Positions 1 through 7,488 of a stretch of DNA of 45,775 bases are shown piece by piece. The notes under the pieces are model-generated. The model ran no database searches. It had not been told where the DNA came from and saw only the letters and a program-made list of their open reading frames with translations. Source of the stretch: Acidobacteriaceae bacterium (GTDB lineage Bacteria; Acidobacteriota; Terriglobia; Terriglobales; Acidobacteriaceae); the NCBI GenBank assembly GCA_003133425.1, contig PKXI01000394.1, positions 1,761 through 47,535 on the forward strand, in the 5' to 3' direction. Every line of letters begins with the position of its first letter. The first letter of the stretch is position 1. A program made the translations under genes and the position numbers.

Positions 1-9
1 ATCATGCGG

Positions 10-252
10 TCATGGTACTAGCTGTCTGCGTACTTCAGTTCTCACTCTCACTCTCTGCTTACCCTGTGTCGTGTTACGATTTGGGTCTGTTGATTTACGA
101 GTCCGAGAGGTCTCTAGGGGAATCGTAATGTCAGCCGTCAATCGTGCCCGATTAGCGCGTTGGCGTTCGGCTGCTTGATACGGTGTAATTTTTTTATGTT
201 CTGTCTTCATATTGGCTCTCACTGTCTGTTGGCTGCTTGTAGTCATTTGCAT
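10..252 (-). CDS. Small basic hypothetical protein (80 aa)
   Basis: I do not recognise this protein. It is short, very rich in Arg, Lys, Thr and Gln, and has no hydrophobic segment, so a cytosolic nucleic-acid-binding role is possible but only inferred. It lies at the far end of the element whose integrase is at 6.2-7.4 kb and has the same orientation as the other unknown genes there. An in-frame ATG at Met15 (MKTEHKKI) could be the true start. An overlapping frame (194-493, minus) is also open, so the reading frame is not certain. Confidence 0.35.
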   Translation of the reverse strand: MQMTTSSQQTVRANMKTEHKKITPYQAAERQRANRARLTADITIPLETSRTRKSTDPNRNTTQGKQRVRVRTEVRRQLVP

Positions 253-551
253 CTGGTGGTTCGCTGGTCATTAAATACTGCGATCGCAAGGATTTTATCG
301 GCCTATTTTCACACGCCACTTGACTGCTGTTCTTTTTACTATGGACTTGCGCAATCGAGGGCACACTACTCATCAAGTTCGCCCAAATCTCTCGCAAGAT
401 GTTCGCGAACGCCGAGAAGGAGAATTTCTGGAATAGGATTCTCAAATGGGTATGGGTCGCCCTGGGTGTGATAACTGAGTGACAGCTCGCCAAACGGTGG
501 CGAACCTTACCCGACCTTCAGCGTCATTTGCCTGATCAGGTACCCAATTGC
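253..551. other. Stretch without a clear gene
   Basis: No ORF here has both a convincing start and convincing composition. On the + strand one frame is open from a TGA near 316 to a stop at about 480. It reads a hydrophobic start followed by a segment such as ISRKMFANAEKENFW, which looks coding, but it lacks a standard start codon. This may be a decayed small gene. Confidence 0.3.
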
Positions 552-970
552 TCATGCGGCACCTCGCTGGTTTTCGTGCTCAAGAGCCTCGTTGAGAATC
601 TGCTGCTCCTGCTGGAGCAGGTAATTCCGAACCGTTGCCGGTGTGCCGCGTTCGATCACTAGTCCCAGACCGGCCTCGCCGTCCATGTCTGTTGCGACAA
701 GTGCAAGTGGAAAGAAGCCGGCCGCCTCAAGCCCACCATCTCTTCAGATCGCTCGAATCGATCGGCGCGAGGCTCCATTGCTGGACAATATCGAATCAAA
801 ATCGGCAACTGCCACCGATGCCAGTCGCTATAGGGTTGAGAGCTGACACCCAATACACATCCAAGAATCTTTGCGCTCTTATGGTCCATGCGTTGATTTC
901 CTTTTCTCGAACCGACTGGCTCGATCTCGACCTTACTCGGCAAATATGTTGTAATTCGAGCTCGGTTCAC
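552..970 (-). pseudogene. Probable frameshifted hypothetical gene downstream of the 172-aa gene
   Basis: Two overlapping minus-strand frames read like the halves of one protein. The upstream part starts at 970 and runs through RSEEMVG. The downstream part, in another frame, begins near 750 and continues LEAAGFFPLALVATDMDGEA and then a Gln/Glu-rich tail ending in RGAA before a TGA at 552-554. The tail has good coding character but no long ORF of its own (first ATG at 686). A single frameshift near 730-750 would join them. No family is recognised. The alternative is that only the short 552-686 ORF is real. Confidence 0.35.
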
Positions 971-1451
971 TCCATTCGAACTCTGCGAAGATCACAGTTC
1001 CATCCAGGCTCCGCGAGTAGCTCTGGGATCCCAATGTACTCACCTTGTCTGCCCCCCTGGCCGCGACCATCAACGCTTCTGTCCGGTTTGGTGCCTTCGA
1101 AGGCCGTACCTTATCTCCGGGCACACCTACCGAGACATCACTGATCATGATCACCGCAGACGCATTGAATCTCCTCCGACCCCCTTCAATGTGCCGGCCA
1201 ATAAGCCGCTTCTCTTCTTCCGCGCCACTGAAGCCTCTGATCCGCATGTTCTCGACGCCGCTCGGGTGAATTATCTGTACCATGGGCGCCCACTTCTTTC
1301 CCTCAGCTATCGCCCAACGGGCTTGATCCAGGGTCACCTCGATCAATTGCTTCGCCTCAACTGAGATCCTGGGCGCGGTGGGAATGCGAAGCGTCGGCCT
1401 GTAGGTCTCCTTTGCGTGCTTCACAAGTTCCTCGTCCACGGGGAGAGTCAA
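933..1451 (-). CDS. Hypothetical protein (172 aa)
   Basis: Unrecognised protein with good coding character: mixed charge, and regular hydrophobic positions such as APMVQIIHP and ASAVIMISDVSVG. The predicted start is a TTG at 1451 that overlaps the TGA of the upstream 111-aa gene by 3 nt (TTGA), which suggests translational coupling. The frame is open a little further upstream with a hydrophobic stretch (LSAIAVAAALTLPV), so a frameshift that removes a signal-like N-terminus is a possible alternative. It shares an orientation with its neighbours inside the tRNA-Lys-linked element. No function is proposed. Confidence 0.55.
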   Translation of the reverse strand: MTLPVDEELVKHAKETYRPTLRIPTAPRISVEAKQLIEVTLDQARWAIAEGKKWAPMVQIIHPSGVENMRIRGFSGAEEEKRLIGRHIEGGRRRFNASAVIMISDVSVGVPGDKVRPSKAPNRTEALMVAARGADKVSTLGSQSYSRSLDGTVIFAEFEWSEPSSNYNIFAE

Positions 1452-1783
1452 TGCTGCCGCAACAGCAATTGCTGAAAGTTGTTCTCACAATAGACAGGCC
1501 TGCCTGCCTCAAAATCTCCGCTATTCGAGATGTCTGCCAGCGCATTGAGTGCCTTGAGTGTCGTCTCTGCGCCGAGTTGGATCGAGTCGCATGCACTGCT
1601 GACCGCAAGAGCGTAAGCGGCATACTTGCTCGGCATGCGCTCGATCACGTCAAGTTGCGCCGAGAGTTCCAGGTGGCACGGCTGGCAATTCTTCGTCTTC
1701 ATTGAATGACCGTGAGACGTGTAGATCCGGAGAAAATCCGCTCCCATATGTCCACAGCCAGGAAGTTCCGGAATGTTCTTCAT
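1448..1783 (-). CDS. Hypothetical protein with CxxC motif (111 aa)
   Basis: Unknown protein of 111 aa. It has a Cys/His-containing N-terminal third with NCQPC (a CxxC pair) and an alpha-helical, Ala/Leu-rich remainder, which could bind a metal (inference). The start at 1783 has AAGGAG about 11 nt upstream. The ~90-bp intergenic repeat copy R1 (1829-1920) lies just upstream and probably carries its promoter or operator. Its stop overlaps the start of the following 172-aa gene, so the two probably form one transcript. Confidence 0.5.
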   Translation of the reverse strand: MKNIPELPGCGHMGADFLRIYTSHGHSMKTKNCQPCHLELSAQLDVIERMPSKYAAYALAVSSACDSIQLGAETTLKALNALADISNSGDFEAGRPVYCENNFQQLLLRQH

Positions 1784-1828
1784 ACTCTTATTACTCCTTG
1801 CATTTCTCGCACAAAATGTTCTTCATCA

Positions 1829-1920
1829 AGTTATGGCGGACCACAATCTCTAATCCCAATCAGGCCGGCTGGTCCGCGACGCCGGTCCGATCGGGAACTG
1901 CTTTTCGCTAATACTGCGTT
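1829..1920 (-). repeat. Intergenic direct repeat R1 (promoter-proximal)
   Basis: This copy matches 2875-2963 closely. The outer block 1893-1920 is identical over 28 nt, and the gene-proximal block 1829-1847 matches 18 of 19 nt. The middle differs by a 3-nt indel and scattered changes but stays GC-rich and can form a hairpin (GGCCGGC with GCCGGTC). It sits 11 nt after the stop of the 1931-2266 gene and 45 nt before the start of the 1448-1783 gene, as expected for a shared promoter/regulatory unit. Confidence 0.8.
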
Positions 1921-1930
1921 CAGTCACTTC

Positions 1931-2266
1931 TTATCGGCTGCTCACGGCGGGATAGCCGCGGGAATCGACCTGCTTGTCGTCAATCCAAAGAGCCATCCGG
2001 TCATAAGACAAGGACGCGCCCTCGTCATCCACGCACAGCCGTTCCTCGTACCCCTTGTTCCAGAACCACCGGGCATCGTCCGCTGACTCAAAGAAATACT
2101 GCTCATCGACCAGGATGTACCCGCCGTGCGCCAAAAATACCTGGTGTGGCGTCGCAGCCAGACTCTCAACTGCGATCATTTTTTCCCACGACTTGTACTT
2201 CCTGTACGCGATGCTTCTACTGTTGCGGACACCTACCGGTGCCCAGATATAGTTGTCGATACTCAT
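1931..2266 (-). CDS. Hypothetical protein (111 aa)
   Basis: Unrecognised small acidic, aromatic-rich protein (many Trp, Tyr, Asp) without membrane segments. The ATG at 2266 has a good ribosome binding site (AGGGAGA, about 6 nt upstream). It reads like a compact alpha/beta domain: AHGGYILVDEQYFFES, then SADDARWFWNKG. It lies between the two intergenic repeats R1 and R2 in the same orientation as the 166-aa gene upstream (84-nt gap). Genes of this kind are typical accessory cargo of integrated elements; no function can be assigned. Confidence 0.6.
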   Translation of the reverse strand: MSIDNYIWAPVGVRNSRSIAYRKYKSWEKMIAVESLAATPHQVFLAHGGYILVDEQYFFESADDARWFWNKGYEERLCVDDEGASLSYDRMALWIDDKQVDSRGYPAVSSR

Positions 2267-2350
2267 AGAGATCTCCCTTACTTCTGTGATTTCGGTACAG
2301 TTTTAGACTCTTGCTTAACTAGAGCCCGCCTCTGTGGATGGCAGGCTGCG

Positions 2351-2863
2351 TCATCGGCCTTCTTGTTGCGTTCCGGGGAACATCTCCTTCCACAACTTCG
2401 TGCGCCACGCCTCCTGCTCCTGTTCGGTGCCGGTGGTGAAGACACGCCAATCCTCGTCGTTGATCCTTGGGTAGCACTTCCGATAGGATTCGACCGCGTC
2501 TTTGCGAACCTGCTGCATCGCCTCCTCGCCTAAGATTTCGGCCAGCCGATTCAGGCGGCGGGAGATGAAGACGCTCCAGCGCCATTCGCTGCTGCCGGTT
2601 TGCTGATAGGCAAACCATTCGAAATCGTGGTCGATTCGTTCATGCATCCAGTACAAGGCCAACTGCTTCAGCTCATGGAGCGTAGGCACGAAGTCTGGCA
2701 CTTCCTTGCCGTCCTCGCCGTTAATCGGGCCGACGCTCCCGACAGTGCAATAGCCTACGTTCATTGTGCCCAGACCCTTCGTGTCGCGGTTGGTGCCCAC
2801 ACTTGTTTCTATCTTGTCGATGCAATCGATTGCTTTACAGGGTTGTTGCTGTTCTTCACTCAT
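2351..2863 (-). CDS. Hypothetical protein (170 aa)
   Basis: Unknown protein, hydrophilic, with many Glu, Arg and Trp in its C-terminal half (DWRVFTTGTEQEQEAWRTKL). A longer frame from a GTG at 2890 exists, but it would run into repeat R2. The ATG at 2863 (MSEEQQQPCK) has AGGAG 4 nt upstream and is preferred. Repeat R2 lies 12 nt upstream of this ATG, which mirrors the R1 arrangement. The N-terminal part has two Cys close together (PCKAIDC), and the rest is predicted helical. No family recognised. Confidence 0.6.
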   Translation of the reverse strand: MSEEQQQPCKAIDCIDKIETSVGTNRDTKGLGTMNVGYCTVGSVGPINGEDGKEVPDFVPTLHELKQLALYWMHERIDHDFEWFAYQQTGSSEWRWSVFISRRLNRLAEILGEEAMQQVRKDAVESYRKCYPRINDEDWRVFTTGTEQEQEAWRTKLWKEMFPGTQQEGR

Positions 2864-2874
2864 ATTGCTCCTAT

Positions 2875-2963
2875 AGTTTTGGCGGACCACAATGTCTATC
2901 CCGTTCGGTCCGGCTGGGTCGCGGCGCCTGCCGAGGGGAACTGCTTTTCGCTAATACTGCGTT
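2875..2963 (-). repeat. Intergenic direct repeat R2 (promoter-proximal)
   Basis: Second copy of the R1 repeat, in the same orientation. The block 2936-2963 is identical to 1893-1920, and 2875-2893 matches 1829-1847 with one change. It fills the gap between the stop of the 46-aa ORF (2964) and the start of the 170-aa gene (2863). It may hold a promoter plus operator, or record a cassette duplication. Confidence 0.8.
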
Positions 2964-3104
2964 TCATCGGCTACTCGCCAAACATTTTTGGCTCTTCGCA
3001 GGGCTCTTGCCGACGATCGCGATCGCAGTGTCAATCCCGTCTGTGGCCAATTCGATATGTGAACTTGCATTGCTCATACCGGCCACGAGCGACGCGCTCT
3101 GCAT
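2964..3104 (-). CDS. Small ORF coupled to the 530-aa gene (46 aa)
   Basis: This 46-aa ORF begins with an ATG that overlaps the stop of the 530-aa gene as TGATG, a typical translational-coupling arrangement, and it ends exactly at the border of repeat R2. The sequence (MQSASLVAGMSNASSHIEL at the start) is Ala/Ser-rich with a short hydrophobic stretch (TAIAIVG) and has plausible coding composition. The position argues that it is translated, but the short length means chance cannot be excluded. Function unknown. Confidence 0.4.
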   Translation of the reverse strand: MQSASLVAGMSNASSHIELATDGIDTAIAIVGKSPAKSQKCLASSR

Positions 3105-4696
3105 CACGCACACGCCGCAGTCGCGATGACGGAATCGATCGCGCCCCGTGCATCATCATCCTCCTCGGCATACCAGTGCATGAGGACCGTAGAACGCGCC
3201 TCGTAAATGCCGTACCCTCCTGAAGGAGCCGGGCGAACCTGGTACTTCTTCCCGGGTAGCAACTGCGTCCACGTCGCTTCCCCATGCGGCAGAAAACCCA
3301 ACATCACTGGGCCTGCCAAGTGCGCAGGCAAGTTGTCTTCGGCCAGGCTCTCGGCAGGTGAAGGGCTGACGGCGTTAGACAGTACGGGGTTCTCCCGGGC
3401 GTCCTCCATACCATGGGCACCAGCCGACGCAGCCAGTGCGGCAACAGCGCTTGGCGCAGACGAGGCACTTGCATCCGCTTCCATAGTTGGTGCCGCGGTA
3501 GGCGGCTTGGACAAAGCCGGCTCTGAGTACGTGCTGAATGCTACTGGATAGGCCGATGCCGCCTGATCGGCGAACAGCACATGGACTGCTTCCTGGTTGA
3601 AAAGGCTGTAGGGCTTCAGCCACTTAGTGCCGTTGGACCAGGTGACGCGCGGCCGTGAGAATGTGTCTGCCTCAACGACACGACCGAGTGCGGCCTCCGC
3701 GCCAATTTGCTTCGTCAGACGATCGTCACCGCCGCGGTACTCCACCCAGTCGCCGGCGCTGATGCGTGCCCTTCCCGCGCGATAGAGAGTGACAGAAATC
3801 TGCAGTTCCGGCCGATACGCCGTGTCAACCTGCATATAGGGATGCTGATCCAGCATCGGCAGAATGAACTCTTCGAGGGTGTCCTGCAGCGTGCTCTCGA
3901 TATCCGCCGTGTCCGCCATACGGCTGAAAGCGTGACGCAACGTTGCCATTGCATCACGGGTAGGGTCGGACACGATCTCGCGTTCAACCACAGGCTCCTT
4001 CGGCGCCGGCACCGTGGTTGCGACGATCAGGAAGCCTTCCTCCAGGGCGCATTGCAGGTCCTTGAGGTGCCCGATTGCGCGCTTGATCCGCATGCCATCG
4101 CTCATGATCGACTTGCCCGCCAGCACATTTTCCATCTGCTTGATGTGCTCGGCCAGGAGTTCGGAACCTGTCTTCACTTCTTCGCGCTCGTACGAGCCGC
4201 CACAGTCCGAGGATTCATTCGAGTCGGATTCAGTAGCATCATCATCAACAGCTGTTTCAGGTTCATCGCTGCCACGAAGTTTCTTCAGCTTCCGTTGCAT
4301 TGTCCGCAGCGACGGGGCACTCTTGATCAGATGACCGAACGCTGCGTACCACTGAGTCCAGGTTGGCACGTCCTCGAGCTGTTCCAGTTCGCTGGCGAGA
4401 AAGCGGTCCCTTAATACAAGAGCGTGCAGATCCCCGCGCTGCGAGAGAAGGATCCACATCCGGTAAATCATTGGGAAAAGTTCGTCGTCGGAGCGCTTCG
4501 CCAGCTTGCGGTCCTGCTCTAACAGTTCAGTGGTAACTCCGTTAATTGCGCAATCGAGGTTGTTGTACTCAGTTGTAAAACTCGCGACAAGTGTCGCGAG
4601 TTCATCTTCTGTGGCGGCGGGCTCGCTGGCCAGCACAAGCGCGGAGGAGGATGGTACATCATCAGAAGGGCTGATGATCGTAGGGTCTTGCTGCAT
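3104..4696 (-). CDS. Hypothetical protein of the integrated element (530 aa)
   Basis: Large unrecognised protein. Residues 1-40 are acidic/Ser-rich. Residues ~40-135 are helical and include WTQWYAAFGHLIKSAPSLRT followed by MQRKLKKLRG, a basic helix that could bind nucleic acid (inference). An acidic Ser/Asp linker follows near 145-165. The segment near 290-380 has beta-strand features (WVEYRGGDDRL; VTWSNGTKWLKP). An Ala/Ser/Pro-rich linker lies near 400-460, and a C-terminal block (LLPGKKYQVRPAPSGGYGIY) precedes the end. The start at 4696 is supported by GGAAAGG about 8 nt upstream. It may be a replication or partition accessory protein of the element, but nothing here proves that. Confidence 0.65.
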   Translation of the reverse strand: MQQDPTIISPSDDVPSSSALVLASEPAATEDELATLVASFTTEYNNLDCAINGVTTELLEQDRKLAKRSDDELFPMIYRMWILLSQRGDLHALVLRDRFLASELEQLEDVPTWTQWYAAFGHLIKSAPSLRTMQRKLKKLRGSDEPETAVDDDATESDSNESSDCGGSYEREEVKTGSELLAEHIKQMENVLAGKSIMSDGMRIKRAIGHLKDLQCALEEGFLIVATTVPAPKEPVVEREIVSDPTRDAMATLRHAFSRMADTADIESTLQDTLEEFILPMLDQHPYMQVDTAYRPELQISVTLYRAGRARISAGDWVEYRGGDDRLTKQIGAEAALGRVVEADTFSRPRVTWSNGTKWLKPYSLFNQEAVHVLFADQAASAYPVAFSTYSEPALSKPPTAAPTMEADASASSAPSAVAALAASAGAHGMEDARENPVLSNAVSPSPAESLAEDNLPAHLAGPVMLGFLPHGEATWTQLLPGKKYQVRPAPSGGYGIYEARSTVLMHWYAEEDDDARGAIDSVIATAACA

Positions 4697-4769
4697 ACTT
4701 TTAGCCTTTCCGCTCTGTCGTAATCGAGCGAATTCAAATGATGGCTAAAGGTACTGCGGCGCTGAAGGT

Positions 4770-4812
4770 GAAGAAACGGATCAACTCCGGAAAGTCTAGG
4801 GCGACTTGATTG
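4770..4812 (+). repeat. Inverted repeat copy A flanking the 303-aa gene
   Basis: 43 nt that match the reverse complement of 5782-5824 at 38 positions. The two copies bracket the 303-aa gene (4830-5741) in inverted orientation. Copy B is inside a plausible coding frame (EETDQLQKVRGELIE), while copy A in the equivalent frame has a TAG, so A may be a decayed duplicate. Confidence 0.65.
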
Positions 4813-4829
4813 TCAGTGCTGGTGACAGT

Positions 4830-5741
4830 CTATCGGCCGGCGAACCTGTGCAACTCCGTGAGCTTCTGGTCGAGGAGTCTGTACAGGCGCGGATGGTCCA
4901 AGCGGAACGACTCCAGTTTTTCCTTGAGATCTGAAGTGGGCCAGTCGTCCCCGGTGACTTGGGATGCCAGTTCGGCAAGAACGTTTCCCGGCGCTTCGAC
5001 AGTGCGGGCGAGTACATCACCACTCGCTTTTTTGCGGTCCTTGATTACGTCAGTGACTCTAGTGCTCCGCAGTTTGCGCTGGTCGGCGTGCCGAGAAATA
5101 TACAACGTCAGGTAGAGAAGCCCCTTGTTCTTGATCAGCGTGCTCACCATCGGGGTCGCATACGCATCCGCCAGCTTCGCCACCCAGGACAACGCCGACT
5201 CCAGCAACAGAAGCGCATCTTCAGGATTCTCTGTGCTGGTGGAAAAGCCAACGGGCAAGTCGCACCTGAGGGCCTCGGCAGTAAATGACAATTCGTACTT
5301 GTGCCTGTGGATTTCCTCTCGTGCCGCACGCGCCTTGCTGGCGACCGTGGCCATGTCTTCGCGAGTTGCGATTGGCCTCTTTTGCTTCTGGGAGGCGAGC
5401 TCCTCTCCCTGCTGAGCCTGCACACCTTCGAGGTGACCGCCTGAGCGACTCCATTCAGCAGCTGGGCTCAGCTGCTGGAGGCAGAAGTAGACAACAGATC
5501 TCTGACAGCCCGCGGCAACGAGCTGGACAACCTTGCGCTCAACCGTTGCGATCTCGTCCTCGTTCAGCATCTTCCGAATGAACCGAGGAAGCTGGTCCGG
5601 CGCGCGGGACTCCTCTCGCCAGGCGCCATCTTCCTCCGAGCGCTCGATCCAGGGATCATTAAGCCCCAGAATCTCTTTGAGAAGCACGTCACTGATTGCC
5701 TTTCGGCTTGCCCGCTCTGTCGCCGATCTCGGTGTGCTCAT
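4830..5741 (-). CDS. Hypothetical protein of the integrated element (303 aa)
   Basis: Unrecognised, mostly helical, highly charged cytosolic protein with no signal peptide. The N-terminal half contains Glu/Arg-rich helices and a QQLSPAAEW segment. The middle (residues ~120-165) is Lys/Arg/Gln-rich, and the C-terminal half has a heptad-like region ending LLDQKLTELHRFAGR. The start ATG at 5741 overlaps the stop of the small upstream ORF (ATGA), suggesting coupling. The gene is bracketed by the inverted repeat at 4770-4812 and 5782-5824. Its function is unknown. Confidence 0.6.
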   Translation of the reverse strand: MSTPRSATERASRKAISDVLLKEILGLNDPWIERSEEDGAWREESRAPDQLPRFIRKMLNEDEIATVERKVVQLVAAGCQRSVVYFCLQQLSPAAEWSRSGGHLEGVQAQQGEELASQKQKRPIATREDMATVASKARAAREEIHRHKYELSFTAEALRCDLPVGFSTSTENPEDALLLLESALSWVAKLADAYATPMVSTLIKNKGLLYLTLYISRHADQRKLRSTRVTDVIKDRKKASGDVLARTVEAPGNVLAELASQVTGDDWPTSDLKEKLESFRLDHPRLYRLLDQKLTELHRFAGR

Positions 5742-5965
5742 TGTGTCGATATTGTAGCCGCCTTAGGCGCTTCACGCAGTTCGATCAACTCGCCCCTGAC
5801 TTTCTGGAGTTGATCCGTTTCTTCGATCGCTCCTCTCGCAGATGATGCGAAGAATGAGAAGGCGGAGGAGTGCACCGAACATACCTTGCAGAGTTCGGGT
5901 ACTCTACCTTGATATTTTCCGCTCCGGAACACTGGACGGAAATGGAGTCCCAAAATGGAAAGCAT
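5738..5965 (-). CDS. Small ORF coupled to the 303-aa gene (up to 75 aa)
   Basis: The ORF ends with TGA at 5738-5740 and overlaps the ATG of the 303-aa gene by 3 nt. Its C-terminal half (ARGAIEETDQLQKVRGEL, then IELREAPKAATISTQ) looks like a real helical peptide. The start is unclear: the ATG at 5965 would overlap the 5' end of the divergent HTH gene at 5955, and an internal GTG before HSSAFSF is an alternative. The region holds copy B of the inverted repeat. It may be a tiny coupled regulator or a decayed duplicate. Confidence 0.35.
   Translation of the reverse strand: MLSILGLHFRPVFRSGKYQGRVPELCKVCSVHSSAFSFFASSARGAIEETDQLQKVRGELIELREAPKAATISTQ
5782..5824 (-). repeat. Inverted repeat copy B flanking the 303-aa gene
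   Basis: Partner of 4770-4812 with 38 of 43 nt identical in inverted orientation. It lies inside the small coupled ORF upstream of the 303-aa gene. Similarity outside the 43 nt fades quickly on both sides. Confidence 0.65.
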
Positions 5966-6218
5966 CCCTTGCGCGCATCCAGGCGCGATTCAATCCGAGG
6001 CGGCAGTATCGGCCGAGGATAAATTCGAACCCTTGTTGACTGCGGATGAGGCGGCGAAGCACCTTCGCATTCATGTGAAGACCCTTCAAAAACTCGCCCG
6101 TGAGGGGAAAGTTCCCTGCATTCGATTCGGGAAGTATTGGCGCTTTCGGCTTTCCGTCCTTGACCGGTGGGTGACGACGATTCAGAATCAGATTAGCCAG
6201 CCGGTTCCGTGTGTGTGA
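5955..6218 (+). CDS. Excisionase-family HTH DNA-binding protein (87 aa)
   Basis: A MerR-like winged helix (HTH_17/excisionase type) lies at residues ~27-75: LLTADEAAKHLRIHVKTLQK is the helix-turn-helix, followed by LAREGKVPCIRFGKYWRF, the wing, then a short Trp-containing helix. Proteins of this type bind the attachment-site DNA and direct the recombinase towards excision, or act as small regulators. The gene is immediately upstream of the integrase and its stop (TGA, 6216-6218) lies 14 nt before the preferred integrase start, so the two are probably co-transcribed. The divergent arrangement with the minus-strand unknown genes puts the control region of both units around 5740-5955. Confidence 0.8.
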   Translation: MESIPCAHPGAIQSEAAVSAEDKFEPLLTADEAAKHLRIHVKTLQKLAREGKVPCIRFGKYWRFRLSVLDRWVTTIQNQISQPVPCV

Positions 6219-6231
6219 TGGGGAGAAGACC

Positions 6232-7407
6232 TTGAAATTCACACGCAATCGGTATCAAAAAGGGAGTCTACGCAGAGTGTCCCGCAAGTCTGGAGCAGAC
6301 GTCTGGGAATACAGATTCCGCAACCATTCGGAACCTGGAAGCCCTATGCGCCAGATCACGCTCAGTACCTTTCAATATCCGACTGAAGCCAAGGTACTGG
6401 TCCGCCTTCAAAAGGACGTCTTGCGCATCAATGGGCCGCAAGCCTATCGAGCGCAGAATTTCCCGACGTTGGGATTGGTCATTGACCGATTTATGAGCGA
6501 AGAGCGTATCGAGGAAATTGTGAAACAACAACCTGGAGAAGCCACCATCACAGACGGCCTCTCATACAGCACCGCACGCGGTTATAGAAGCTACCTCACA
6601 AAGCACGTGAAGTCTAAATGGGGCAGCACTCCATTAGCAGCGGTCAAAGCATTGGAAGTCACTGAATGGCTGAAATCCTTGAAATTGTCACCGAAGACAC
6701 GCGGACAGGTCAGAGCACTTCTGCACTTGTTGTTTGAGCGGGCAATGCTGTGGGGCTTGATTGAACTACAGAGAAACCCGATTGAACTTGTGAAGGTGAA
6801 AGGCAGTAGCAAGCGTCAAAAGAAGCCTCAGATACTTGCCCCTGAGAAGTTCCAGGAGTTGGTTTCTACTTTGAAGGAGCCATACACGACGATGGTCATT
6901 GTTGCGATGTGTACCGGGCTGAGGGTCTCCGAAGTGTTGGCCCTCCGCTGGGAGCATATCGACTTCAAGGCTGGGGCAATGATGGTTCAGCAGGGCGTTG
7001 TCAATGGGCGCATCGGTAGAGTCAAGACCGAAGCGTCACAAGACGAGGTGCCGCTGGACCCTGCATTCGCCGATGTGTTGCTCAGTCGGAAGGGTGACCG
7101 CTCGGAGGGGCTTGTCTTCCCCTCGCATGTCACGGGCGGCTGCTTCTACTCTGGCATTATCCAACGCCAGATTCTGAAGCCCAAAGGTGAGGCGATTGGT
7201 ATCGATGGCCTCGGGTGGCACACCTTCAGACACACGTATCGCTCGCTTTTGGACGAATCGGGTGCACCAATCGGTGTTCAGCAGAAGTTGATGCGTCATG
7301 CAAACGTATCGACCACGATGAACGTGTACGGCAACTCAACCTTGCGGGCGAAGCAAGAGGCGAACTCAAAGGTTGTGCAGATGGTGATGAAGCATGAGGC
7401 TGCCTGA
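6232..7407 (+). CDS. Tyrosine recombinase / phage-type integrase
   Basis: Catalyses site-specific integration and excision of the element. The N-terminal beta domain (residues 3-60) is followed by a SAM-like core-binding domain (~75-190, with YSTARGYRSYLTKHV) and a C-terminal catalytic domain. The visible catalytic set is Arg231 (CTGLRVSEVL), Lys265, His330 and Arg333 (HTFRH), His356 (LMRHANVST) and the nucleophile Tyr366 (MNVYG). A GTG at 6211 gives a longer frame that overlaps the HTH gene by 8 nt, but the TTG at 6232 has GGGGAG upstream and begins KFTRNRYQKGS. That matches the start (MRFTRKRYQKGS) of the related recombinase at 40390, so it is preferred. The gene ends 82 nt before the 3' end of tRNA-Lys, the usual attachment site for this class. 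It appears intact. Confidence 0.93.
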   Translation: MKFTRNRYQKGSLRRVSRKSGADVWEYRFRNHSEPGSPMRQITLSTFQYPTEAKVLVRLQKDVLRINGPQAYRAQNFPTLGLVIDRFMSEERIEEIVKQQPGEATITDGLSYSTARGYRSYLTKHVKSKWGSTPLAAVKALEVTEWLKSLKLSPKTRGQVRALLHLLFERAMLWGLIELQRNPIELVKVKGSSKRQKKPQILAPEKFQELVSTLKEPYTTMVIVAMCTGLRVSEVLALRWEHIDFKAGAMMVQQGVVNGRIGRVKTEASQDEVPLDPAFADVLLSRKGDRSEGLVFPSHVTGGCFYSGIIQRQILKPKGEAIGIDGLGWHTFRHTYRSLLDESGAPIGVQQKLMRHANVSTTMNVYGNSTLRAKQEANSKVVQMVMKHEAA

Positions 7408-7488
7408 TCATGTACGGTAGTCTCGCTCTTACGGTGGGGTTTTGTGGGGTTGGGTCTCTACTCTATTTCTGCTAAGTTGTTGATTCTA

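Noticed and set aside
194..493. 99-aa minus-strand ORF overlapping the 80-aa ORF
   Set aside because: Composition is irregular and it shares 59 bp with the more plausible 10-252 frame; no start signal.
635..1144. 169-aa + strand ORF
   Set aside because: Runs antisense to the better supported 172-aa gene and has shadow-frame composition.
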